This document shows, in pieces, positions 7,852 through 18,030 of a stretch of 64,000 nucleotides of DNA (the stretch's first letter is position 1; the number at the start of each line of letters is the position of its first letter). Under the pieces are notes generated by a model, which saw nothing but the letters and a program-made list of their open reading frames with translations, was not told where the DNA came from and ran no database searches. A program made the position numbers and the translations under genes. The stretch is from Rhizobium tropici CIAT 899 (GTDB lineage: Bacteria > Pseudomonadota > Alphaproteobacteria > Rhizobiales > Rhizobiaceae), in contig NC_020059.1 in assembly GCF_000330885.1 (NCBI RefSeq), positions 2,965,001 through 3,029,000 of the forward strand, read 5' to 3'.

Positions 7852-8127
7852 TCAGCGGTCCAGCACGGCTCTTATGGTTTCCATCGCCGTAACCAGCCGG
7901 CGCGACACTTCCCGATTGACTTCTTCGAGCCGGTTCGCCCGGAACTCGGCCTGATCCAATTCCTGGGCAAGGCGCGACCGGTCGGCGTGAACCCTGCGGA
8001 CCTCGCCTTCTATATCGCTCTGCGCCCGTTCCCGCTCGAACCGTCCGTCGACGGCACTCTCCAAAGTCGAAAGCGCCTGGCGCAACTGGGCGAGCGCCGC
8101 GTCCACCGTTTTGCCTGAAGGTGTCAT
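7852..8127 (-). CDS. DUF4164-family coiled-coil protein
   Basis: A 91-residue, almost wholly helical protein (MTPSGKTVDAALAQLRQALS...), rich in Glu, Arg and Leu with heptads from residue 10 to the end. Its family, DUF4164, is found next to zapA in rhizobia; a role with ZapA or FtsZ is an inference from context only. I chose the ATG at 8127, with GGAGAAG eight bases upstream; an upstream in-frame start at 8199 would add 24 residues that look non-conserved. Confidence 0.75.
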   Translation of the reverse strand: MTPSGKTVDAALAQLRQALSTLESAVDGRFERERAQSDIEGEVRRVHADRSRLAQELDQAEFRANRLEEVNREVSRRLVTAMETIRAVLDR

Positions 8128-8199
8128 ACCCTTCGCTTCTCCGCGCAAGGCCCGAATCGAAACATCCGGCCACTTGTCTGATTTCGCAACAATATTCAA

Positions 8200-8526
8200 C
8201 TCGGCAACAGCACGTCAATAAAGGCTGTCATGTGGCAGGGCCCCTATTCTGTGGATGAATGCCGCCTTTGCCGTCTGCACAGGGCTTGTCGCATGATTGT
8301 CGTCTTTTGTAAAAGTGAACGGGCAAATGTTAAAAAATTGCCGCGAGGGAGCCGGATTGAGCCCTCGATTTGTTGACTTGCTCGCCCTAACTGCTATGTC
8401 TCGACCGCCTGAGGCGACGTTGGAAATGGCGTTCGGAAGAGCGCCTCACTTCACCCGCCTTTAACCGATGGCCTCCCTCCCAAGCGTGCGGCCATCCCCC
8501 GAACCCGGAACACTGCGGAAAAACCC
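8200..8526. other. divergent promoter region between DUF4164-zapA and tkt
   Basis: No gene seen. A plausible sigma-70 promoter for tkt is TTGACT (8373-8378), 16-bp spacer, TATGTC (8395-8400), about 125 bases before the ATG. A short inverted repeat GAGGG...CCCTC lies at 8345-8366. Confidence 0.4.
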
Positions 8527-10509
8527 ATGAACTCTCGCGAACAACACGACCGGATGGCAAATGCGATCCGTTTCCTTGCCATGGATGCTGTCGAGAAGGC
8601 CAATTCCGGTCACCCCGGTTTGCCGATGGGGATGGCTGATGTCGCCACCGTTCTCTTTAGCAAATATCTGCGCTTCGACCCGAAGAACCCGCTTTGGCCG
8701 GATCGTGACCGTTTCGTTCTGTCGGCTGGCCACGGCTCGATGCTGCTTTATTCGGTCCTCTACCTCACCGGCTATCCGGACATGACGGTCGATGAGCTCA
8801 CACGCTTCCGCCAGCTCGGCTCCAAGACCGCCGGCCATCCGGAATATGGTCACGCCACCGGCATCGAAACCACCACCGGCCCGCTCGGCCAGGGCATTGC
8901 CAATGCCGTCGGCATGGCGATCGCCGAGCGCAAGCTGCGCGAAGAGTTCGGCGCCGAGCTTCAGGATCACTACACCTACGCCATGTGCGGCGACGGCTGC
9001 CTGATGGAAGGCATCAGCCATGAAGCAATCGCACTGGCCGGCCACCTCAAGCTCAACAAGCTGATCCTGTTCTGGGACAACAACTCCATCACCATCGACG
9101 GCGCCGTCTCGCTTTCGGACTCGACCGACCAGATCATGCGCTTCAAGGCCGTTCACTGGAATACGATCGAAGTCGACGGCCATGATCAGGCCGCCATCAG
9201 CGCCGCCATCGAAGCCGCCCATAAGTCCGACCGCCCGACGCTGATCGCCTGCAAGACGATCATCGGCTTCGGCGCTCCGAACAAGCAGGGCACCCACAAG
9301 GTCCACGGCTCGCCGCTCGGCGCCGAGGAAATCGCCGCGACCCGCGTTGCGCTGAACTGGCCTTACGAGCCCTTCGTCATTCCGAACGACATCCTCGGCG
9401 AATGGCGCGCTGCCGGCGAACGCTCCGTCGGCACCCGCGAAGCCTGGGAAGGCCGCCTCGCTGCCGCCGACCCCGCCAAGAAGGCAGAGTTCACCCGCCG
9501 CTTCGATCATAAGCTGCCTGCCGGCTTCGACGCCGCCATCAGCGACTACAAGAAGAAGCTCGCGGAAACCAAGCCGACACTCGCAACCCGCAAAGCATCG
9601 GAAGATGCGCTGGAAATCATCAACGGCTTCATTCCGGAAACGCTCGGCGGCTCGGCCGACCTGACGCCGTCGAACAACACCAAGACCAGCCAGATGAAGT
9701 CGATCACTCCGACCGATTTCTCCGGCCGTTACATGCACTGGGGCATCCGCGAACACGGCATGGCCGCTGCCATGAACGGCATCGCGCTCCACGGCGGCCT
9801 CATCCCCTATAGCGGCGGCTTCCTGATCTTCTCGGATTATTGCCGTCCGCCGCTGCGCCTCGCCGCTCTGATGGGCATCCGCGCCATCCACGTCCTGACG
9901 CATGATTCGATCGGCGTCGGCGAAGACGGCCCGACCCACCAGCCGGTCGAGCAGGTCGCCAGCCTGCGCGCTATCCCGAACTTCCAGCTCTTCCGCCCGG
10001 CGGACGCAACGGAAACGGCCGAATGCTGGCAAATCGCCATCAAGACGACCAACCGTCCGTCCGGCCTCGCGCTGACCCGTCAGAACCTGCTGGCCGCCCG
10101 GACCGAGTACAGCGAAAAGAACCTCTGCGAACTCGGCGCCTACACGCTGGCCGGCAATGCCGATGCCAAGGTGACGATCTTCGCTTCGGGCTCCGAAGTC
10201 GAACTCGCCGTTGCCGCCCGCACCGTTCTTGAAGGCAAGGGCGTTTCTACGCGCGTCGTTTCGGTTCCCTGCACCGAGCTCTTCTTCGAGCAGCCGGACG
10301 CCTACCGCAAGGAAGTCATCGGCAACTCGCCGGTCAAGGTTGCCGTCGAAGCCGGCGTTCGCGAAGGCTGGGATGCCTTTATCGGACCGGAAGGCGCCTT
10401 TATCGGCATGAAGGGCTTCGGCGCTTCGGCTCCTTACAAGGACGTCTACAAGCACTTCGGCATCACCACCGAGGCCGTTGTCGCCGCCGCTGAGGCAAAG
10501 CTTTCCTGA
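8527..10509 (+). CDS. tkt: transketolase
   Basis: A 660-residue thiamine-diphosphate enzyme of full family length. It moves two-carbon units between sugar phosphates in the pentose phosphate and Calvin-type pathways. Visible motifs: SGHPGLPMG near residue 27, AGHGSMLLY near 67, the ThDP/Mg motif GDGCLMEG near 155 with NN downstream, and the pyrimidine domain (from about 350) with [17 protein letters not shown]. It heads the carbon-metabolism run tkt-gap-pgk, with gap 63 bp downstream. A long reading frame on the opposite strand is only a shadow of its codon bias. Confidence 0.97.
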   Translation: MNSREQHDRMANAIRFLAMDAVEKANSGHPGLPMGMADVATVLFSKYLRFDPKNPLWPDRDRFVLSAGHGSMLLYSVLYLTGYPDMTVDELTRFRQLGSKTAGHPEYGHATGIETTTGPLGQGIANAVGMAIAERKLREEFGAELQDHYTYAMCGDGCLMEGISHEAIALAGHLKLNKLILFWDNNSITIDGAVSLSDSTDQIMRFKAVHWNTIEVDGHDQAAISAAIEAAHKSDRPTLIACKTIIGFGAPNKQGTHKVHGSPLGAEEIAATRVALNWPYEPFVIPNDILGEWRAAGERSVGTREAWEGRLAAADPAKKAEFTRRFDHKLPAGFDAAISDYKKKLAETKPTLATRKASEDALEIINGFIPETLGGSADLTPSNNTKTSQMKSITPTDFSGRYMHWGIREHGMAAAMNGIALHGGLIPYSGGFLIFSDYCRPPLRLAALMGIRAIHVLTHDSIGVGEDGPTHQPVEQVASLRAIPNFQLFRPADATETAECWQIAIKTTNRPSGLALTRQNLLAARTEYSEKNLCELGAYTLAGNADAKVTIFASGSEVELAVAARTVLEGKGVSTRVVSVPCTELFFEQPDAYRKEVIGNSPVKVAVEAGVREGWDAFIGPEGAFIGMKGFGASAPYKDVYKHFGITTEAVVAAAEAKLS

Positions 10510-10572
10510 GGGCGCTGACAAGCGCTCTCAAATCCAATAGATAAACACCCTGAATGAAAGGGAGTGACATTC

Positions 10573-11583
10573 ATGACTGTAAAAGTAGCCATCAACGGCT
10601 TTGGCCGCATCGGCCGTAACGTCCTGCGTGCAATCGTCGAATCCGGCCGTACCGACATCGAAGTCGTTGCCATCAACGACCTCGGCCCGGTCGAGACCAA
10701 TGCTCACCTGCTGCGTTACGATTCCATCCACGGCAGGTTCCCCGCCGAAGTGAAGGTCGAAGGCGACTCGATCATCGTGGGCGGCGGCAAGCCGATCAAG
10801 GTCACGGCGATCAAGGACCCGGCAACCCTGCCGCACCGCGATCTCGGCGTCGACATCGCCATGGAATGCACGGGCATCTTCACCGCCCGTGACAAGGCTG
10901 CCGCTCACCTGACGGCCGGCGCCAAGCGCGTCATCGTTTCGGCTCCTGCCGACGGTGCCGACCTGACCGTGGTTTTCGGCGTCAACCATGACCAGCTCAC
11001 CAAGGAACACCTGGTCATCTCCAACGCATCCTGCACCACGAACTGCCTGGTGCCGGTAGTCAAGGTTCTCGACGACGCCGTCGGCATCGATCACGGCTTC
11101 ATGACCACAATCCACTCCTACACCGGTGACCAGCCGACGCTCGACACCATGCACAAGGATCTGTACCGCGCCCGCGCCGCAGCCCTGTCCATGATCCCGA
11201 CGTCGACGGGCGCCGCAAAGGCTGTCGGTCTCGTTCTGCCGCACCTCAAGGGCAAGCTCGACGGCACGTCGATCCGCGTTCCCACGCCGAACGTCTCGGT
11301 CGTCGACTTCAAGTTCGTGTCCAAGAAGGCAACGACGGTCGGCGAAATCAACGAAGCCATCAAGGCTGCATCGAACGGCAAGCTGAAGGGCATCCTGGGC
11401 TACACCGACGAGCCGCTGGTCTCCCGCGACTTCAACCATGACAGCCACTCGTCGATCTTCGCGACCGACCAGACCAAGGTCATGGAAGGCAACTTTGTGC
11501 GTGTTCTGTCCTGGTACGACAACGAGTGGGGCTTCTCCAGCCGCATGTCGGACACGGCAGTCGCCTTCGCAAAGCTGATCTGA
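10573..11583 (+). CDS. gap: glyceraldehyde-3-phosphate dehydrogenase, type I
   Basis: A 336-residue NAD(P)-dependent enzyme that makes 1,3-bisphosphoglycerate from glyceraldehyde-3-phosphate. The Rossmann motif [10 protein letters not shown] is at residues 6-15, the active-site SNASCTTNC near 151-159 (catalytic Cys about 155), and the C-terminal [11 protein letters not shown] is conserved. AAAGGGAG precedes the ATG at 10573 by 8 bases; the GTG nine bases earlier is less likely. It sits between tkt and the antiporter gene and has its own strong terminator, so expression with pgk requires a separate promoter. Confidence 0.97.
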   Translation: MTVKVAINGFGRIGRNVLRAIVESGRTDIEVVAINDLGPVETNAHLLRYDSIHGRFPAEVKVEGDSIIVGGGKPIKVTAIKDPATLPHRDLGVDIAMECTGIFTARDKAAAHLTAGAKRVIVSAPADGADLTVVFGVNHDQLTKEHLVISNASCTTNCLVPVVKVLDDAVGIDHGFMTTIHSYTGDQPTLDTMHKDLYRARAAALSMIPTSTGAAKAVGLVLPHLKGKLDGTSIRVPTPNVSVVDFKFVSKKATTVGEINEAIKAASNGKLKGILGYTDEPLVSRDFNHDSHSSIFATDQTKVMEGNFVRVLSWYDNEWGFSSRMSDTAVAFAKLI

Positions 11584-11608
11584 TTACGGCTCAGACCTGA
11601 GTGACATG

Positions 11609-11652
11609 AATGCCGGCGGTGCGATTTTCCGCGCCGCCGGCATTACTATTTT
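11609..11652 (+). terminator. rho-independent terminator after gap
   Basis: An 11-bp perfect stem AATGCCGGCGG / CCGCCGGCATT with a loop that itself contains TGCG/CGCG, followed by ACTATTTT. Confidence 0.8.
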
Positions 11653-11998
11653 GATGAATAGTGCCCCGCCGCCGGTAAGCACGCAAAGGGACCGCAGCAT
11701 CCCGCATCTTCTTAAAACATTTCAATTTTTTCATCCCTCTGCCCTGCTATCGTCCAGATTTACCAGTAAATTTTGAAGCAGGAAGTCTCCCAGACATTCC
11801 AAGCCGCTTCGCCGTTCTGGCAAAAGCGCATCACACCATGACGATGCAGTCGTCGGAAAGAGTTTCGATCCATGAACTCTCCTCCGAACGATTTCCGTGT
11901 TTGCCAATTTGCCAGGCACGGCAACATGATGGAAACTGGGGAGACCTCCGGCATTCCGGGCTTTTGGCTCGGTGGCGGCGCACGGAAAGGGGAAAAAG
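11653..11998. other. intergenic region upstream of the K+/H+ antiporter gene
   Basis: No gene recognised. A/T-rich around 11705-11780, which probably carries the antiporter promoter. No riboswitch-like structure was recognised. Confidence 0.4.
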
Positions 11999-13849
11999 GT
12001 GGAGGCATTTTACATTATCGTGCTGATCAGCACGGTTCTCATACTCATTGCAGCCTTCTCCAGCCTCCTCGCCTTCCGTTTCGGCGCGCCTTTGCTGCTG
12101 CTCTTCCTGATGATCGGCCTTGCCGCCGGGACGGATGGGCTCGGCATCGAATTCTCCAACAATTATCTCGCCTACATCCTCGGCTCTCTGGCGCTTGCGA
12201 TCATTCTCTTCGATTCCGGCTATGGGACGCCGATCCAGGCCTTCAAGCTTGCTGCGACACCCGCGCTGACGATCGCTTCCGTTGGCGTCATCGTCACGGC
12301 CGCGTTGTTCGGCCTCGCGGCCACCTGGCTGCTCGGCTTCACCTGGCTGCAGGGTCTCCTGCTAGGCTCGATCGTCGCTTCGACGGATGCGGCGGCCGTC
12401 TTCTTCCTTCTGCGCATCGGCGGCATCAATATCCGCGACAAGGTGCGCTCGACGCTGGAAGTCGAATCCGGCACCAACGATCCGATGGCGATCTTCCTAA
12501 CACTCGCCCTGGTTGAGCTCCTGGCAAGCGGTGAAGGCTATGCCGGCATCAACCTCGCCATGCTTGCCACCTTTGTCCAGCAGATGGGGCTGGGCGTCAT
12601 ACTCGGCCTGCTCGGCGGCATGATGATCGTCCTCATCGTCGGCCGCCTGGAGACGGATCGCGGCCTGACTCCGATTTTCGTGCTGGCGCTGGCGCTCCTC
12701 GTCTTCTCATTTACCGGCGCCGTCGGCGGCAGCGGCTTCCTGGCCGTCTATGTCGCAGGCATCTATGCCGGCAATCGCAAGCTGCCAGCCTCCGCCTCGA
12801 TCAAGCGTTTCCAGGATGGCATGACCTGGCTGGCGCAGATCATCATGTTCCTCGTGCTCGGCCTGCTTGCGACACCATCGGAATTTCCGGCGATCGCCAT
12901 TCCCGCCGTGGCGCTGGCACTGTTCCTGATCTTCATTGCCCGGCCGATCGCCGTCTGGCTCTGCGTGCTGCCGTTCGACTATACCCAGCGCGAGACCGGC
13001 TTCGTCGCCTGGGTCGGCCTGCGCGGCGCCGTTTCCATCCTTCTGGCGATCATGCCGATCCTCGGCGGCCTGCAGGCCGGCCAGACCTATTTCAACGTCG
13101 CCTTCATCGTCGTGCTGGTCTCGCTGCTCGTCCAGGGCTGGACCATCAAGCCGATGGCGCGCCGGCTTGGCCTCATCGTTCCCCCGCGCATGGGGGCGAT
13201 CGACAAGGTCGAAGTCGACCTGCCGGGCACGGTCAACCACGAACTCCTCTCCTATCGCGTCGTGAAGGACAGCCCGGTCCTGCGCGGCGAACGCATCCCA
13301 CGCTGGGCGACACCGTCGCTGATCGTGCGCGACGGCAAGTCCATGCGCTATCAATATGCCGGCCGCCTGCGCGAAAACGATATCGTCTATCTCTTCGTCT
13401 CCCCCAATTATTCGCGCCTTCTCGACCGCATCTTCGCCAGCCGCGCGCCGGTCGATCCCGAGGATGCCGAATTCTTCGGTGCCTTCTCGATATCGCCGCT
13501 GCGCCCCGCCGCCGATCTCGACGCTGCCTATGGACCGGGATTGCTGAGCGAACAGGAGAAGGGGCTCACCATAGCGGAGCTCATGCGCCATCGCCTCGGT
13601 GGCAAGGCCGACTATGCCGATCGCGTTCGTCTGGGCGAGATCATCCTCATCGTCAGGGATCTCGACGAGAACGATCACATCCAATCCGTCGGAATGTCGC
13701 TCGAGGCGGTGGAACCGCCCGTCATCATGCCGATCTTCATCAATCTCCATGATATTTTGAAGAGCATCCGGGCTTATCTGCAGAAGCGCCGCGAGCGCGT
13801 GAATGAAGCTATTTCCGACGAATCAACACCGGGTAAAAACGACGCCTGA
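11999..13849 (+). CDS. potassium/proton antiporter, CPA1 (NhaP2-like)
   Basis: A 616-residue transporter beginning MEAFYIIVLISTVLILIAAF. Residues about 5-390 give 11-13 hydrophobic segments with the CPA1 core: LGSIVASTDAAAVFF near 120-135 and ESGTNDPMAIFL near 150, holding the ion-binding Asp residues. After about residue 400 come a TrkA-C-like RCK domain and a CorC/HlyC-type C-terminal domain, an NhaP2 arrangement. NhaP2-type proteins exchange K+ for H+. The GTG at 11999 follows an AAAGGGGAAAAAG purine run; an upstream GTG at 11972 is possible. A RIME-like element closes the gene. Confidence 0.9.
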   Translation: MEAFYIIVLISTVLILIAAFSSLLAFRFGAPLLLLFLMIGLAAGTDGLGIEFSNNYLAYILGSLALAIILFDSGYGTPIQAFKLAATPALTIASVGVIVTAALFGLAATWLLGFTWLQGLLLGSIVASTDAAAVFFLLRIGGINIRDKVRSTLEVESGTNDPMAIFLTLALVELLASGEGYAGINLAMLATFVQQMGLGVILGLLGGMMIVLIVGRLETDRGLTPIFVLALALLVFSFTGAVGGSGFLAVYVAGIYAGNRKLPASASIKRFQDGMTWLAQIIMFLVLGLLATPSEFPAIAIPAVALALFLIFIARPIAVWLCVLPFDYTQRETGFVAWVGLRGAVSILLAIMPILGGLQAGQTYFNVAFIVVLVSLLVQGWTIKPMARRLGLIVPPRMGAIDKVEVDLPGTVNHELLSYRVVKDSPVLRGERIPRWATPSLIVRDGKSMRYQYAGRLRENDIVYLFVSPNYSRLLDRIFASRAPVDPEDAEFFGAFSISPLRPAADLDAAYGPGLLSEQEKGLTIAELMRHRLGGKADYADRVRLGEIILIVRDLDENDHIQSVGMSLEAVEPPVIMPIFINLHDILKSIRAYLQKRRERVNEAISDESTPGKNDA

Positions 13850-13854
13850 GTGCC

Positions 13855-13957
13855 TTGAGCAATTCCCGGAAAAATGCATGACGGCTTTCCGTCCGGAATT
13901 GCCGAAAACCAGGAAAATAGAACCGTTCGGCGATCCTATGAAACGCCGAACGGTTCT
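13855..13957. repeat. RIME-like intergenic palindromic element, copy C
   Basis: First palindrome: CAATTCCCGGAAAA paired with a TTTCCGTCCGGAATTG region. Second: a perfect 14-bp stem AGAACCGTTCGGCG / CGCCGAACGGTTCT (13919-13932 and 13944-13957). The first 50 bases match copies at 5111 and 48789; the second stem has a different sequence but the same place and shape, suggesting that compensatory changes keep the hairpin. It starts 6 bases after the antiporter stop. Confidence 0.78.
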
Positions 13958-14023
13958 TGCGTCTCCGATCATCCGTAGTATGGTCGGCGCGCTTTTCGCC
14001 ACCAACAATATCGGATCCTTCCC

Positions 14024-15226
14024 ATGGCAGCCTTCAAAACTCTCGACGATCTCACCGACATCTCCGGCAAGCGCGTGCTCGTACGCGTTGACCTCAACGT
14101 GCCGGTCAAGGATGGCAAGGTCACCGATGCGACCCGCATCGAGCGTGTCGCCCCGACGATTCTCGAACTGTCCGAAAAGGGCGCCAAGGTCATTCTGCTT
14201 GCCCATTTCGGCCGCCCGAAGGAAGGCCCCTCCCCGGATCTTTCGCTCGGTCTTATCGTTCCGACGGTCGAAGAAGTTCTGGATCACGCCGTTCTCTTTG
14301 CCTCCGACTGCATCGGCACCCCGGCTGCCGACGCCGTTGCCAAGATGAACAATGGCGACATCCTGCTGCTGGAAAACACCCGCTTCCACAAGGAAGAGGA
14401 AAAGAACGACGCAGCCTTCACCAAGGCGCTCGCCGCCAATGGCGATATCTACGTCAACGACGCTTTCTCGGCGGCGCACCGCGCCCACTCTTCCACGGAA
14501 GGCCTCGCTCACCTGCTGCCGGCCTATGCAGGCCGCACGATGCAGGCAGAGCTTGAAGCCCTGGAAAAGGGCCTCGGCAATCCGGTCCGCCCGGTCGTTG
14601 CCATCGTCGGCGGCGCCAAGGTTTCCACCAAGATCGACCTTCTGATGAACCTGGTGAAGAAGGTCGATGCGCTTGTCATCGGCGGCGGCATGGCCAACAC
14701 CTTCCTCGCTGCGCGCGGCACCAATGTCGGCAAATCGCTCTGCGAACACGATCTCGCCGATACCGCGAAGCAGATCATGATCGAAGCCGCCACGGCCGGC
14801 TGCGCGATCGTGCTGCCGGAAGACGGCGTCATCGCTCGCGAATTCAAGGCCGGCGCAGAAAACGAAGTCGTCGCGATCGAAGCGATCCCCGCCGATGCCA
14901 TGGTACTCGATGTCGGCCCGAAATCGGTCGAAGCGATCAACAACTGGATCGGCCGCGCCACCACGCTCGTCTGGAACGGCCCGCTCGGCGCCTTCGAAAT
15001 CACGCCTTTCGATGCAGCAACGGTCGCGGCGGCCAAATATGCCGCCGAATGCACCAAGGCCGGCAAGCTGACCTCGGTCGCCGGCGGCGGCGACACGGTT
15101 TCGGCGCTGAACCACGCCGGCGTTGCCGATGACTTCACCTATGTCTCGACGGCGGGCGGCGCGTTCCTCGAATGGATGGAAGGCAAGGTCCTTCCCGGCG
15201 TCGCCGTTTTGCAGGCCGGCAAGTAA
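14024..15226 (+). CDS. pgk: phosphoglycerate kinase
   Basis: A 400-residue two-domain kinase of standard length that makes ATP from 1,3-bisphosphoglycerate. The N-terminal signature [12 protein letters not shown] is near residues 17-28; HFGRPKE lies near 63; the nucleotide-domain motifs NGPLGAFE near 320 and GGGDTVSAL near 355 are intact. The region upstream is short (66 bp past a RIME-like element), so its promoter must lie in or near that element or upstream. It completes the lower glycolytic set started by gap. Confidence 0.97.
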   Translation: MAAFKTLDDLTDISGKRVLVRVDLNVPVKDGKVTDATRIERVAPTILELSEKGAKVILLAHFGRPKEGPSPDLSLGLIVPTVEEVLDHAVLFASDCIGTPAADAVAKMNNGDILLLENTRFHKEEEKNDAAFTKALAANGDIYVNDAFSAAHRAHSSTEGLAHLLPAYAGRTMQAELEALEKGLGNPVRPVVAIVGGAKVSTKIDLLMNLVKKVDALVIGGGMANTFLAARGTNVGKSLCEHDLADTAKQIMIEAATAGCAIVLPEDGVIAREFKAGAENEVVAIEAIPADAMVLDVGPKSVEAINNWIGRATTLVWNGPLGAFEITPFDAATVAAAKYAAECTKAGKLTSVAGGGDTVSALNHAGVADDFTYVSTAGGAFLEWMEGKVLPGVAVLQAGK

Positions 15227-15253
15227 ATCAGCCGGCACCTCGAATGAATGAAG

Positions 15254-15285
15254 AGTCCCGGTCGTGATGCGGCCGGGGCTTTTTG
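15254..15285 (+). terminator. rho-independent terminator after pgk
   Basis: Ten-pair stem AGTCCCGGTC / GGCCGGGGCT (two G-U pairs), loop GTGATGC, then TTTTT. Confidence 0.85.
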
Positions 15286-15451
15286 CTTTATGGCAATAAC
15301 GTCCGACGTTCAGAACAGAGCAAGTTATATATGCCACAATGACAAGATCAGCTTCGCTGTGATATCGGAAAGCAAACCGTGTCAAACGGATGTTACAAAA
15401 GCGCGGCACTAGGTCCGATTATAATGAAGGGCCGAATAGAGGGGTTGCCAT

Positions 15452-16714
15452 ATGCTGGCCTGGCGCAGTTTTATCGCCGTTCTTGCTGTCGTCCTGGTCG
15501 CTCAAACAGATATTGCTCAAGCTCAACAGGTGCGTGCAGCTGTTCCTGTGTTTTCTCCGACCGGACCGGATGCGGAAGCTTACGGTGAGAAACTCGGCTA
15601 TCCCGTCGGTCCGCCGCTCAGCGAACAACGCAACATGATCGGCAACTTCACCCATGCCGATCAGCTTGCGCCAACACACACGATCGCCGCCGCCGAGCAT
15701 CCATTACAGCTGTTACGCGCCCCGTCCGAGATTTCGGTGAAGTTCACATTCGGCACTGAGACCGCCTCCCTGTCGAAATATCTCGACACCAATCCCACCA
15801 CGGGATTGCTGATTGCCCGCAACGACACGATCCTGTTCGAACATTATCAATACGGCCGCACCGATCACGACCACTTCGTCTCGCAATCCCTGGCAAAGAC
15901 GTTGACCGGCATGATGATCGGAATTGCGATTTCCGAAGGTGCCATCCGTTCGATCGACGATACGGTTGAGACCTATGTGCCGGAGCTGAAAGGCACGGAG
16001 ATGGGCGTCACGCCGATCCGCGCATTGCTGCACATGGCCTCCGGCATTGCCTTCACCGAAAACTTCGGCAACCCCGACGACAACGTTCACCTCAGCAATT
16101 CACTGCTTGGCCCCGAAAAGCTTGATCCCATCACAGCCATATCCCGCTTCAACAAGCGGGTGGCGCCTCCCGATACGGTCTGGCACTACAGCAATCTCGA
16201 TACCGAAGGACTAAGCCTCGTTCTGACGCACGCCACCCATATGAGCATGGCGGACTATCTACAGACCCGGATATGGCAGCCGATGGGCGCCGAAGCGAGC
16301 GCGAACTGGCAGGTCGACAAAACAGGTCAGGAAGTCGGCTACTGCTGCTTCAGCGCGACGCTTCGCGACTATGCCCGCTTCGGCATGCTGCTCGCCCATG
16401 ATGGGGCCTTGAACGGGCGGCAGATCATCCCGCGCCAATGGCTGCTGGATGCGACGGAGCCGGTCAAGCAAGGCTCGTTCCTCGCTGTCAATCACGAGAC
16501 GAACCCCTGGGGCTACGGCTATCAGACCTGGCTGATGCCCGGTCCGCGCCGAACGTTCTTTCTGGACGGACGAGCCGGCCAGCGCATTCTCGTCGATCCG
16601 GCAACACATCTGGTCCTGGTGCACACTGCGGTCCGTGCCAAGCCCGGCGATGCAGGCAGTGCGGAACTTGTCGAACTCTGGTCCAGCGTGCTCAAGCAGT
16701 TTCAGAACAATTGA
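15452..16714 (+). CDS. secreted serine hydrolase, beta-lactamase/esterase family
   Basis: A 420-residue protein with a signal peptide (MLAWRSFIAVLAVVLVAQTD, likely cut after AQAQ near residue 25). The class C beta-lactamase-like fold is shown by the SxxK motif in SQSLAK near residue 144 and the YSN (YxN) near 246; DGRAGQ near 370 stands where the third KTG/HxG motif belongs. Such proteins are periplasmic esterases, DD-peptidases or 6-aminohexanoate-dimer-hydrolase-like enzymes; true beta-lactamase activity cannot be assumed. It stands alone between pgk and the PhzF gene. Confidence 0.88.
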   Translation: MLAWRSFIAVLAVVLVAQTDIAQAQQVRAAVPVFSPTGPDAEAYGEKLGYPVGPPLSEQRNMIGNFTHADQLAPTHTIAAAEHPLQLLRAPSEISVKFTFGTETASLSKYLDTNPTTGLLIARNDTILFEHYQYGRTDHDHFVSQSLAKTLTGMMIGIAISEGAIRSIDDTVETYVPELKGTEMGVTPIRALLHMASGIAFTENFGNPDDNVHLSNSLLGPEKLDPITAISRFNKRVAPPDTVWHYSNLDTEGLSLVLTHATHMSMADYLQTRIWQPMGAEASANWQVDKTGQEVGYCCFSATLRDYARFGMLLAHDGALNGRQIIPRQWLLDATEPVKQGSFLAVNHETNPWGYGYQTWLMPGPRRTFFLDGRAGQRILVDPATHLVLVHTAVRAKPGDAGSAELVELWSSVLKQFQNN

Positions 16715-16876
16715 CGTGAGATCGTCATCGCGTGACCCGGCTTTCAAGTTGATACGCGAAGCCCGGCCTCCAAAGGAGACCGCTGGTGAAGTTGTCACCG
16801 GCACAAGTTCCCGCTTCCAGCATCCGCCGAGCAACGGCTAAATCCTCGCAGATCTGCAAAAGCTCTGGGGGCCGCC

Positions 16877-17794
16877 ATGAACACCATCGCCTATGTCACC
16901 GTCGATGTCTTCACGTCCGAACGCTTTGTCGGCAATCCGCTGGCGGTCATCCCCGATGCGCGTGGCCTCGGCAGCGACGCCATGCAGAAGGTCGCGGCCG
17001 AGTTCGGTTATTCGGAAACGACCTTCGTGCTGCCGCCGGAAAATCCAGGGCATACAGCCCGCGTCCGCATCTTCACGCCCACGGCCGAAATCCCCTTTGC
17101 CGGCCACCCCAACGTCGGCACCGCCTTCGTCCTCGGCCAGGAGCAGACGATCTTCGGAAAACCCGCAGGCGACCGGCTGATCTTTGAAGAGGACGCCGGT
17201 CTTGTGGAAGTCGCCTTGCTGCGCAACGATAATGGAGTGTCGGGCGCAAGCATTCGCGCGCCGGGCCAACTTTCGGTCGGTGAGACGATTGCCGACGAAC
17301 TGATTGCACGCTGCGTGCAGATTGACCCGCAATCGATCCGCCATACGACCCATGCTCCCACCTTCGCATCTGTCGGCCTGCCTTTCGCCTTTGCGGAGCT
17401 GGACTGCCTCGAAACGCTTGGCAAGGCATGGCCGAATGCCGCCGTTTTTGCCGAGGCAGCTACGCTGCACAAAGAGGACAAGACCGGTTTCTCGCTCTTT
17501 CTCTACGTGCGCTCCGCGGAAAATCCGTGGGCCATCCGCGCCCGCATGTTTGCGCCGCTCGATAATGTAACGGAAGACCCGGCGACCGGCAGCGCCTCCG
17601 CCGCGATCGGCGCCTATCTGACTTCCCTGCTGCCGGCACAGGATGCAGAGGTAAAAATCACCATCGAACAGGGCGTGGAAATGGGAAGACGCAGCGTCAT
17701 CGGCGTCGACGTCAAAAAATCTGCCGGTACGGTAAATGAAGTCTTGCTGTCCGGCAGCAGCGTCTTCGTCATGCGCGGAGAGATCCGGGTCTAG
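16877..17794 (+). CDS. PhzF-family isomerase/epimerase
   Basis: A 305-residue protein of the diaminopimelate-epimerase-like PhzF fold. The N-terminal VTVDVFTSERFVGNPLAVIPDA, then FGYSETTFVLP (holding the catalytic glutamate about residue 45) and FTPTAEIPFAGHPNVGTAF are family hallmarks; the second half repeats the fold with EDPATGSASAAIGAYL near 235. PhzF proteins isomerise small hydroxy- or amino-acids; no phenazine genes are nearby, so the substrate is unknown and phenazine synthesis is not implied. Confidence 0.93.
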   Translation: MNTIAYVTVDVFTSERFVGNPLAVIPDARGLGSDAMQKVAAEFGYSETTFVLPPENPGHTARVRIFTPTAEIPFAGHPNVGTAFVLGQEQTIFGKPAGDRLIFEEDAGLVEVALLRNDNGVSGASIRAPGQLSVGETIADELIARCVQIDPQSIRHTTHAPTFASVGLPFAFAELDCLETLGKAWPNAAVFAEAATLHKEDKTGFSLFLYVRSAENPWAIRARMFAPLDNVTEDPATGSASAAIGAYLTSLLPAQDAEVKITIEQGVEMGRRSVIGVDVKKSAGTVNEVLLSGSSVFVMRGEIRV

Positions 17795-17842
17795 GAAGCC
17801 GACGCGTGCCGGTACTGAAGCTCGAATCCGGTCTGGAATGCC

Positions 17843-18019
17843 CTAAAACACCTCGTTGATGACGAGCGCCACCGTCCAGATGGCAAAGGCGAAGAGGGCG
17901 ATCTTCCAGAAATCAGCCCTGCGCCTCAGGCCCGGCAGCCCCAAAGGCTTGATGATATGCACCGCCATGGCGAGCAGGAGCAGCACCGCTATGGCTTTTG
18001 TCACGCTATTTTTCCCCAT
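17843..18019 (-). CDS. small two-helix membrane protein (58 residues)
   Basis: A short gene easily missed: MGKNSVTKAIAVLLLLAMAV starts it, with a second hydrophobic segment IALFAFAIWTVALVI near residues 40-54 and an Arg-rich loop (GLRRRADFWK) between. It is predicted to span the inner membrane twice. Function unknown; I do not recognise a named family. It converges on the PhzF gene with 48 bp between stops. Clean start, stop and membrane pattern make it likely to be real. Confidence 0.6.
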   Translation of the reverse strand: MGKNSVTKAIAVLLLLAMAVHIIKPLGLPGLRRRADFWKIALFAFAIWTVALVINEVF

Positions 18020-18030
18020 TTATGCAAGAG

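Noticed and set aside
8461..10521. Long reading frame of 686 codons on the minus strand over tkt
   Set aside because: It is a mirror of the strong codon bias of transketolase on the plus strand; the protein is low-complexity and lacks any domain. The same holds for long frames opposite gap, the antiporter, pgk, purK and pyk.
15452..16714. Antibiotic beta-lactamase
   Set aside because: SxxK and YxN are present, but these also mark many esterases and peptidases; the third motif is atypical and no regulator (ampR-like) is adjacent.
16877..17794. Phenazine biosynthesis locus
   Set aside because: PhzF homologue stands alone without phzA-E or phzG; the family is broad.
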